DNA from: Nitrososphaerales archaeon TH5894
Lineage (GTDB): Archaea; Thermoproteota; Nitrososphaeria; Nitrososphaerales; Nitrososphaeraceae
Assembly: GCA_014523485.1 (NCBI GenBank)
Contig: JAATVK010000012.1
Coordinates: forward strand, 1 to 19,992
Direction of reading: 5' to 3'
DNA length: 19,992 bases
Below are positions 7,971-14,011 of this stretch, one piece after another. The position numbers and the translations under genes are program-made. The stretch's first letter is position 1, and each line of letters begins with the position of its first letter. The notes beneath the pieces are model-generated. The model was not told the DNA's origin. It was given only the letters and a program-made list of their open reading frames with translations, and ran no database searches.

Positions 7971-8099
7971 ATGTCTAAAAAATCAGTTCGATGTCCATAT
8001 TGTGCATCACTATTTAATAATAATGAGGACCTATCTAAACATATTGATAGAATTCATCTGGGTTCTGGCCTATTAGAAGGTGATGTAGGTAAGTTCTAA
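7971..8099 (+). CDS. C2H2 zinc-finger microprotein
   Basis: This 42-residue frame opens MSKKSVRCPYCASLFNNNED. Cys8 and Cys11 followed by His24 and His29 make C-x2-C-x12-H-x4-H, a canonical single C2H2 zinc finger including hydrophobic positions (Leu14 or Phe15, then Leu21) at about the usual spacing. A seven-residue basic lead precedes it and a short acidic tail (LEGDVGKF) follows. TATA-like AT-rich elements lie at about 7937-7958. The size of a single finger suggests nucleic-acid or protein binding, perhaps a small transcription-related factor, but the partner is unknown. It stands alone between guaA and an exported protein gene. The motif makes a chance frame unlikely. Confidence 0.8.
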   Translation: MSKKSVRCPYCASLFNNNEDLSKHIDRIHLGSGLLEGDVGKF

Positions 8100-8231
8100 C
8101 ATAGATTTGTTATCATTATACATACTACAATCTTTTCTCATACTCTTCATTACTCTATCCTTCTAATTCAATTAATTTTTTTTTGACCTTAATAGGTATA
8201 AATTATATTATACTTTCTCATTATAGTATTA

Positions 8232-9338
8232 ATGAAAATTTCAATATTATGTTTTTTATTTATTACCATCTTAACTTTTCTTTATATAGAACATATAAAA
8301 TTTGAATTTGAATTAATTTATGCATTAACAAATAGCTCTAAGTCGTTAAATATAGAATTACTTTCTCTTAAAGGTTCATTGATACCCGATGGAAAGTTTC
8401 TCATCGTTCCTGATCCATATCAAAAATTGACAAGCTTAGAAATAGCTGATAACGAATTGATGGATTCAAATAAAACCATAGGAATTATTTCTCTTAAAGG
8501 TATTTCAAATAATAATTATACTATTACACAAAAAGCGAGTAATGACAATTATTTACCTAATACTATTTCAAAGATAGTTGAAATTAAAGATGATGACAGT
8601 CCCATTTATTCGGTATTATTTGTAAATAATTTTAATTCTAAATCAGAAAACCCTATAATTTCTACACCTCAATCTTTTACATATAATGCTAAATTCGTAT
8701 GTGGTTCTATAAGAGGCGATGAAGGACCGTTACGACCAGGACACTATGATACTGATATAAGTATTTATAATAAACAGAATTATCCAATTACATTAGTTTG
8801 GAATACAGTAATTAATGATTATAATTCTAGCAATTCTTTAATAAAAACCGTTAATCCAAAAGAATCAACTGGTCTGATATGTAAAGATATAAAACAGTTA
8901 GCGAATTTAAATCCGCAAGAGACTTCCTTAATAGAAGGATTTGTAATAATCCAAATTGAAGAAATTAATATATCTTCTGAAAATAAGGCAAGGTTTACAG
9001 ATGAACCAGTGAGTGTCCAGGTATTTTATACAGCGAATGCACTTGATTCCCTTCCACAAGAAACTCTAGTAGAAAAATTTGTATTCCAAATAATAAATGA
9101 TCCAACAGGAAAAATTCCTCAATCATTTCTCAATAAGGACCTAGAAGTATTAACCAGAACAGACTTGAACTCAATCGTTCCACAAGATTTTAAGATCCAA
9201 AAAATCTTATCCTCAGTTTATAATTTGACTAACATGGAAATAAAAAATATACAAATAGTCGTTAAAGAAACAGATCTTGGTGTAGGAAACATGATAGATG
9301 ATCATGCCATTTCATTATTGAGACTGTCCTCAGATTAA
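8232..9338 (+). CDS. Exported or membrane-anchored beta-rich protein, unknown function
   Basis: The 368-residue protein begins with a hydrophobic segment (about residues 3-20, ISILCFLFITILTFLYIEH), either an N-terminal anchor or an uncleaved signal. The rest is polar, rich in Asn and Ser, with several N-x-S/T sequons and the alternating pattern of beta structure. A central block at about residues 150-260 has the most domain-like look: AKFVCGSIRGDEGPLRPGHYDTDISIYN, then a second cysteine in GLICKD. The two cysteines could form a disulfide outside the cell. I know similar VCG...GxYxTxIxxxN blocks from secreted proteins of unknown role but cannot name a function. The ATG lies after AT-rich DNA with TATA-like sequence around 8199-8212. 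It is monocistronic. Confidence 0.85.
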   Translation: MKISILCFLFITILTFLYIEHIKFEFELIYALTNSSKSLNIELLSLKGSLIPDGKFLIVPDPYQKLTSLEIADNELMDSNKTIGIISLKGISNNNYTITQKASNDNYLPNTISKIVEIKDDDSPIYSVLFVNNFNSKSENPIISTPQSFTYNAKFVCGSIRGDEGPLRPGHYDTDISIYNKQNYPITLVWNTVINDYNSSNSLIKTVNPKESTGLICKDIKQLANLNPQETSLIEGFVIIQIEEINISSENKARFTDEPVSVQVFYTANALDSLPQETLVEKFVFQIINDPTGKIPQSFLNKDLEVLTRTDLNSIVPQDFKIQKILSSVYNLTNMEIKNIQIVVKETDLGVGNMIDDHAISLLRLSSD

Positions 9339-9562
9339 AAATAACATCGTAACAAAAACAATTTTAAATTATTGATTCTTACTAATAGTAATTTAGAAAA
9401 AGAAAATAACATATTACAAAATCATGAATTATCAGATTTTACAATTACAATACGCCAACTCAAAGTGGATGTGTCTATAGAACGAATATATCTATATAGA
9501 AAGGATATTAAATATTAATAAAATAAATATTATAGATAGAAATTATGAATGTCTGGATGAAC

Positions 9563-9586
9563 GCATGACGACCAGCATGATGACCA
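9563..9586. repeat. 12-base tandem repeat, two copies
   Basis: GCATGACGACCA (9563-9574) is followed directly by GCATGATGACCA (9575-9586), 11 of 12 identical and GC-rich against its surroundings. Read in one frame it would encode His-Asp-Asp-Gln twice, but stops close that frame on both sides. ATGACGACCA is the exact complement of a loop in the candidate RNA at 2058-2067. Confidence 0.6.
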
Positions 9587-9658
9587 ATTTATTGAGAAGA
9601 ACAAAACCTTTTAGTGACCAATCTATTATTGTATTGAGAATATAATAGGAGGTTTAGG

Positions 9659-9811
9659 ATGAATGTTTTTATTTGTAACCAGTTAGAAATCATAATAGTT
9701 TTTGGTTCATCTGATGTAGATGATATTATTAGATTATCGTTTGAAGACCAAGAGGGATCTATTATTTATCATAACTTGCTCCTCCAAACTTTCCTTCAGA
9801 TTTTGTATTGA
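9659..9811 (+). CDS. Possible 50-residue protein with Shine-Dalgarno site
   Basis: ATG 9659 opens a 50-codon frame (MNVFICNQLEIIIVFGSSDV at its start, ending FLQILY). A perfect AGGAGG at 9647-9652 lies six bases before the ATG, ideal spacing for ribosome binding and unusual among the mostly leaderless genes here. No domain, signal peptide or known motif is seen, and no clear TATA box precedes it. It may be a real microprotein, a remnant, or chance. Confidence 0.25.
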   Translation: MNVFICNQLEIIIVFGSSDVDDIIRLSFEDQEGSIIYHNLLLQTFLQILY

Positions 9812-10182
9812 GTCCAACAGTTCAATCCATTAACCTTTTTTGTTATAATATCTTTTGTATATTATTAAATTTTTAGGATTTTTCATCAGGGACGCAGAAA
9901 ATTTTAATTTATATTTAAAATAATATTATTCAGAGAATAAAACAGAAATACTGTTAATCTAATGTAATACAAATAGAAAAATTTGTCCATTTAGAAGAAT
10001 GTATTTAGTTATTGGAGATTATACTTTATTTTTGTATGATACTTATTAATCTATTATATCTAGCTTATCAATTTAAATTGTAAAAATAATAGTTGATAGT
10101 TATTTTTATCCTCACTGATACATTTATTTAATTTTTTAATAAAGATTTAATGACAAAAAACTTAACAAAAACTATTTTATAA

Positions 10183-10192
10183 TTTAATATAT
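10183..10192 (+). promoter_or_regulatory. TATA box of the PsbP-DsbA gene
   Basis: TTTAATATAT is centred about 27 bases before the TTG start at 10215. This supports both the leaderless mRNA and the choice of the TTG start. Confidence 0.55.
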
Positions 10193-10214
10193 GGTATGAT
10201 ATTTTGATGTAATA

Positions 10215-11357
10215 TTGTTAATTTATAAACTTGTATCAGCCATCATTATAAGTACATTTTTCATGAATGTATATCTTCACAATGTTAGCGCAGAATGGAA
10301 AGTACCCTCAATTACTAATGTAAATCCAAATTTTGCTACTTATGAAAACAACTTTCTAAAAATAGATTATCCTGAGAGTTGGATATTTACAGAAACTACT
10401 GATTCTGTAACATTTGCTCCAGATCGTGATTCAATTAATAAAATAAAAATTAATGTATCTCCCATTCCAACTGATTCTCTACCAATAAAATCTGTAGTGG
10501 ATTCTACACTAGATGAATTTGTTAGAACACTTGATGATTTTGAATTAATCGAATCAAGCCCACTTTCGAGTATCAAAGGTAATAATCACAAACTTGTATA
10601 TTCCTATCTAGATGAAAAAAAAAATAAGATTCAAAACATAGATGTTGGGATAATCCGAGGAGCAAACCTGTATATAATTTCATCAGTCTCAAATTTTACA
10701 GATTATTATCGTAATTTGCCGATTTATGAAAGAATGCTTACATCTTTCAATTATTATAATGAGCAAGAGTTATTAAATCAATTTTCTTCTAATTTATTAA
10801 AGCCTGTTGTTGACTTTGTGCCAATATTGGGAAACTCTTCTAATATTACAATGGTAGAATTTGGAGATTATCAGTGCACATTTTGTGCAAAATTCCATAA
10901 TGAAACACGCGAACAAATTATTAAAAATTTTGTAGATTCAGGTAAAATTAATTTTATATTTAAAGACTATATTGTAAATGATATTCCAACAGATAAAGGT
11001 TCTAGTATGGGAGCGGAAGCATCATATTGTGCAGGCGAACAAGGCAAGTATTGGGATTATCATACTGAATTGTACGATAATTGGAAAGGAGAAGGAACTG
11101 GATGGATAACAAATGATAGTCTAAAACAATTTGCTAAAAACGTCCAGATACCGAATATGGAACAATTTTCAAAGTGCGTAGAGTCCAATAAATATTCTAG
11201 CATTGTTAAAAATAGTGATAATATTGCTAGATCGATGGGATTATCTGGAACTCCATCATTTATACTAATTAAAGATAATAACATTGAATCTATAATACCA
11301 GGAGCATTACCTTATGAAATTTTTGAACAAACACTAAATAGATTGCTTTCTAGTTAA
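10215..11357 (+). CDS. Exported PsbP-like / DsbA-like thioredoxin-fold fusion protein
   Basis: This 380-residue exported protein is probably a thiol-disulfide oxidoreductase acting outside the membrane. A signal peptide covers residues 1-26 (hydrophobic LVSAIIISTFFMNVYL, then a likely cut after NVSA). Residues about 40-185 resemble the PsbP fold, with FATYENNFLKIDYPESWIF and a strand-helix pattern ending in MLTSFNYY. Residues about 195-378 are a DsbA-like thioredoxin domain: VEFGDYQCTFCAKFH carries the active-site Cys221-Thr-Phe-Cys224, and SGTPSFIL supplies the cis-proline (Pro347). A second pair, Cys272 and Cys321, may form a structural disulfide, as in several DsbA-like proteins. The TTG start is set by the TATA box and the signal peptide. 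A Vgb-like propeller gene follows after 94 bases with its own promoter. Redox direction and substrate are not known. Confidence 0.92.
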   Translation: MLIYKLVSAIIISTFFMNVYLHNVSAEWKVPSITNVNPNFATYENNFLKIDYPESWIFTETTDSVTFAPDRDSINKIKINVSPIPTDSLPIKSVVDSTLDEFVRTLDDFELIESSPLSSIKGNNHKLVYSYLDEKKNKIQNIDVGIIRGANLYIISSVSNFTDYYRNLPIYERMLTSFNYYNEQELLNQFSSNLLKPVVDFVPILGNSSNITMVEFGDYQCTFCAKFHNETREQIIKNFVDSGKINFIFKDYIVNDIPTDKGSSMGAEASYCAGEQGKYWDYHTELYDNWKGEGTGWITNDSLKQFAKNVQIPNMEQFSKCVESNKYSSIVKNSDNIARSMGLSGTPSFILIKDNNIESIIPGALPYEIFEQTLNRLLSS

Positions 11358-11360
11358 ACT

Positions 11361-11380
11361 TTATTTTTTTAATTTTTTTG
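11361..11380 (+). terminator. T-rich terminator after the PsbP-DsbA gene
   Basis: Two seven-base T-runs (11364-11370 and 11373-11379) follow within 25 bases of the stop codon on the coding strand, a typical archaeal U-tract terminator. Confidence 0.55.
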
Positions 11381-11420
11381 GATTCCAATACATGTATTAT
11401 CAAATTCAGTTCTTAATGAG

Positions 11421-11429
11421 ATATAAAGG
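11421..11429 (+). promoter_or_regulatory. TATA box of the beta-propeller gene
   Basis: ATATAAAGG is centred about 27 bases before the ATG at 11452, predicting a leaderless mRNA separate from that of the PsbP-DsbA gene. Confidence 0.6.
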
Positions 11430-11451
11430 ACTAATAATCTAATATTAAAAT

Positions 11452-13125
11452 ATGAATATCATTTGTAAAGATAATAATATATATAATGCATTTCTTTTCT
11501 CTTCGGTTTTGATGATGTTAACTATTTTATTTTCTTCATTATATCTAAATTCTTATTTTTCTCCAAGTTTTTTAATAGATGAATATATGTTTTCTGATAT
11601 ATTAACTCCGGCCTTCGGAGATCAAATGGAGTTTTCCAAACAACAGGCTATAGAAAAATTCAAAAGTCAATTTTGCGGGATCAACTCTAAGCCTAATTCC
11701 AATCAATATGTCAAAGAAATAAAATTGAATAATGAATGCGAAATGCCAGTGGCAATCATACATGATGACAGTGTGGAAGGGGTATGGTATATATCTACAA
11801 AACACGGATCGCTTAATCTATATCAACCTGAAAAACAAATTTTTACAAAATATGATATACCCCTCTGGCCGTCACGCGATAATCCTATTGACTCCTCTCA
11901 AGTTTGGGATCTTAAACTTGACCCGTCAAATGAAAATTTATGGTTCACTGATGAAAAACAAAATTTAATTTGGAAATTTAGCAAACAAAAAAAGGAATTT
12001 GAACATTTTAAAATCCCCGAAACTAACTTATCTTTTGGTACTATTTATCCTGTTTCAATTGATTTTGATAACAAAGGAAATATTTTCTTTGCCGGAATTA
12101 GATCACAATCATTATGGAGCGGAAATTTGAGTATGATGAAAGCTGGTACTGCAGAAGGAATTTCTCCAATACCACTTCCTGTTGAAGATTTTAAAGATTT
12201 CGATCCATCTCTTGTTAGTACAGGTTCAATTGCAGTGGATAAAAAAAATAATAATGTTTGGGTGTCAGTCCTTGCTTTTGGATATAAAGGCCAAATTTAT
12301 AAGTATGATATTACAAACAAGTCATTTAAAAAATATGATCTTGGAGATCTTCCTTCTCCTGTTGGTATAACTATTGATGAAAAAGGTAGTATTTGGATAA
12401 GTGACCATGGGACTAGTATATATGTTAAATTAAATCCTGTTAATAATTCCTTAACAAAGTTCATAACCTCAACAGCATCACAAAAAATTTTTGCTGGAGA
12501 AAAAATTAATGGTCAAGCATATACTTTGCCTTACTGGATGAAAAAAGGACAAAATAACTCCATTATATTTAATGAACATACTGGTAACAAAATTGGAAAA
12601 TTCATTCCAGATGAACTCAAACTAGTAGAATATTGGATTCCTTCACAGAATAAACAATTTGGAAAATGTAAACCAGACTTACCAGAAAATAGTTGCGGTA
12701 TTGGAAATGTATTGCAACTTACTGATGAAACCTCTAATGGATCAATTTGGTTCACTGAGTGGAGTGAAAACAAGATTGGTTATGTTAATACTAGTATCCC
12801 GCTCCCATTTTCAATTAATACTAAGGACAATGAAATAACACTTACTCCAGGAGAAAGCAAAGAAATTAGATTTGAGATTAATGCATATACTGATACTTTG
12901 CTTCATCCTATATCATCATCTACATTAACTCCAAGTGGTGAATTAGGAGCATCTTATGGAATTTTTAGCGAAAACACAATAAACTTGAAAAAGGATAAAT
13001 CAAAAGAAATATCTTTTGTATTTACTCTCTCTAATGATGTCGCTATGGGAAATTATATTTTGATGTTAGGAGCGGAAGATGATTTAATATCAATTTCAAA
13101 AGCTATTGTTATTAACGTAATATAA
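11452..13125 (+). CDS. Membrane-anchored Vgb-like (streptogramin lyase-like) beta-propeller protein
   Basis: This 557-residue protein has an N-terminal membrane segment (about residues 12-34) and an external beta-propeller. Blade-type motifs recur: VWYISTKHG, LWFTDEKQNLIWKF (Trp164), VWVSVLAFGYKGQIYKYD, IWISDHGTSIYVKLNP (Trp315), and IWFTEWSENKIGYV (Trp433). This is the signature of Vgb/NHL-like propellers. After about residue 450 comes an Ig-like or NEW3-like beta domain (ITLTPGESKEIRFEI). Despite the family name, antibiotic lyase activity is not implied: thaumarchaeal relatives are, as far as I know, uncharacterised. Several cysteines lie in the exported part (FCG, NNECEM, GKCKPDLPENSCG), possible substrates for the neighbouring DsbA-like protein. 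The ATG fits the TATA box at 11421-11429. Confidence 0.9.
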   Translation: MNIICKDNNIYNAFLFSSVLMMLTILFSSLYLNSYFSPSFLIDEYMFSDILTPAFGDQMEFSKQQAIEKFKSQFCGINSKPNSNQYVKEIKLNNECEMPVAIIHDDSVEGVWYISTKHGSLNLYQPEKQIFTKYDIPLWPSRDNPIDSSQVWDLKLDPSNENLWFTDEKQNLIWKFSKQKKEFEHFKIPETNLSFGTIYPVSIDFDNKGNIFFAGIRSQSLWSGNLSMMKAGTAEGISPIPLPVEDFKDFDPSLVSTGSIAVDKKNNNVWVSVLAFGYKGQIYKYDITNKSFKKYDLGDLPSPVGITIDEKGSIWISDHGTSIYVKLNPVNNSLTKFITSTASQKIFAGEKINGQAYTLPYWMKKGQNNSIIFNEHTGNKIGKFIPDELKLVEYWIPSQNKQFGKCKPDLPENSCGIGNVLQLTDETSNGSIWFTEWSENKIGYVNTSIPLPFSINTKDNEITLTPGESKEIRFEINAYTDTLLHPISSSTLTPSGELGASYGIFSENTINLKKDKSKEISFVFTLSNDVAMGNYILMLGAEDDLISISKAIVINVI

Positions 13126-13147
13126 CCTACTATTATCCACTTATATT

Positions 13148-13187
13148 AAAAAACTTTTGAGTCCACCAAAGTGAAATATAATTTTTT
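13148..13187. terminator. Overlapping bidirectional terminator
   Basis: The spacer between the convergent propeller and VOC genes has TTTTTT at 13182-13187 for plus-strand transcripts and AAAAAA at 13148-13153, read as a U-tract, for minus-strand transcripts. Each tract lies beyond the opposing gene's stop, so the two mRNA ends should overlap slightly. Confidence 0.45.
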
Positions 13188-13191
13188 AATT

Positions 13192-13593
13192 TTAACTTAT
13201 ATAAGTTATAACTTGAGCAAAGGATAATTCATATTCTTCAGGGTCTAAGATATGAAAGTATCTTTCTCCCCATAGTCCATCTACTGGTTCATTTTTAAGA
13301 GTAATTAAACGACTTATATCTTGATCATGTTTGAAATAGTCATAGAGATTATCCACGTTTTGTGAATAAATAATAATTCTGCCAAAATTTATGTCACATT
13401 TTAATCCATTTGTAAGCTCCAGATTGATGTAGGATTTTGAATTGCTGAATTCATCAGTCATTTCAAAAGAGGAGAATGAACTCACAGGTCCGCCATAGCA
13501 TAGGTTTAATCCTGGAATTTTTGAATAGAATAGCCATTCATTTTTCATATTTTTAACTTTTAAAGTTATAGCCGAAATTTTTTGTACATTCAT
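13192..13593 (-). CDS. VOC-superfamily (glyoxalase/bleomycin-resistance-like) protein
   Basis: The 133-residue form starting at ATG 13593 (MNVQKISAITLKVKNM) matches a single VOC unit with the usual two beta-alpha-beta-beta-beta modules. Marks are WLFYSKIPGLNLCYGG (helix and loop of module one) and WGERYFHILDPEEYELSFAQ (the WGxRxF..DPxG-like end of module two, with a possible metal-binding glutamate). The frame stays open to ATG 13683, but those 30 extra residues are basic, unlike the family, and cover the upstream spacer, so I prefer the shorter form. At the usual first metal-ligand position the His is not obvious (SAITLKV), so metal binding and catalysis are uncertain. It could be an enzyme, a binding protein or an inactive member. 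It stands alone. Confidence 0.82.
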   Translation of the reverse strand: MNVQKISAITLKVKNMKNEWLFYSKIPGLNLCYGGPVSSFSSFEMTDEFSNSKSYINLELTNGLKCDINFGRIIIYSQNVDNLYDYFKHDQDISRLITLKNEPVDGLWGERYFHILDPEEYELSFAQVITYIS

Positions 13594-13704
13594 CTTCTCG
13601 TATATATTAATATGATAATTATTACTAATTAACATAGTGAATTTTTTACTATAATATAGATTATGTAATTTGAAACTTAACAAATCTGACTAATTATTAA
13701 TATA

Positions 13705-13714
13705 CTTATAAAAT
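13705..13714 (+). promoter_or_regulatory. TATA box of the small membrane protein gene
   Basis: CTTATAAAAT lies 20-25 bases before the ATG at 13730, giving an mRNA with little or no leader. Confidence 0.5.
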
Positions 13715-13729
13715 GTACTAAATAATAAT

Positions 13730-13948
13730 ATGGGGATAATTTTATGGTTCATTGCCATAGTACTATTTCTAGCTATTATTGGATTAGGGTGGGAAACTTT
13801 TTTTACCGGAGTATTAAATGGCGTAGATAAAATTGGGGTTACACCTGTGATAAAAAATATAACTGATAGTACAAAAGAATCTCTTCACGGTATAATCTCT
13901 GAGTCATCTAAAAACACATTTGATAATTCGCTAAAGTTTAATTCTTAA
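13730..13948 (+). CDS. Small single-pass membrane protein
   Basis: This 72-residue protein has one strong transmembrane helix at about residues 3-20 (IILWFIAIVLFLAIIGLGW), followed by FFTGVLNGVDKIG and an amphipathic, Ser/Lys-rich tail. There is no cysteine and no enzyme motif. I recall short thaumarchaeal proteins with a similar opening, but no function is known to me. A TATA box at 13705-13714 and the compact hydrophobic start support the ATG. It is divergent from the VOC gene, and its end faces the end of the helicase gene. Confidence 0.75.
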   Translation: MGIILWFIAIVLFLAIIGLGWETFFTGVLNGVDKIGVTPVIKNITDSTKESLHGIISESSKNTFDNSLKFNS

Positions 13949-14011
13949 TTTTATTATTTAAAGATTAAAATAAACTATGATTATAATTTCTGGATAAATC
14001 CCTTTGTTATT

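Larger units (their letters stand above)
9339..10214. other. 876-base gene-poor gap with small frames and a tandem repeat
   Basis: No gene can be called with confidence. The gap contains a 48-codon frame from TTG 9372 to the stop at 9518, a 12-base tandem repeat at 9563-9586, a 50-codon frame at 9659-9811 with a strong ribosome-binding site, and a small hairpin AACAG (9941-9945) with CTGTT (9951-9955). The last 40 bases hold the TATA box of the next gene, TTTAATATAT at 10183-10192. Confidence 0.45.

Noticed and set aside
9372..9518. 48-codon frame from TTG (begins MILTNSNLEKENNILQ)
   Set aside because: Composition is protein-like and it is in frame with the preceding gene, but it has no ATG, promoter or ribosome site of its own and no recognisable motif.
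13594..13683. 30-residue N-terminal extension of the VOC protein
   Set aside because: Open frame only; the composition is unlike the VOC fold, which starts properly at the internal ATG 13593.
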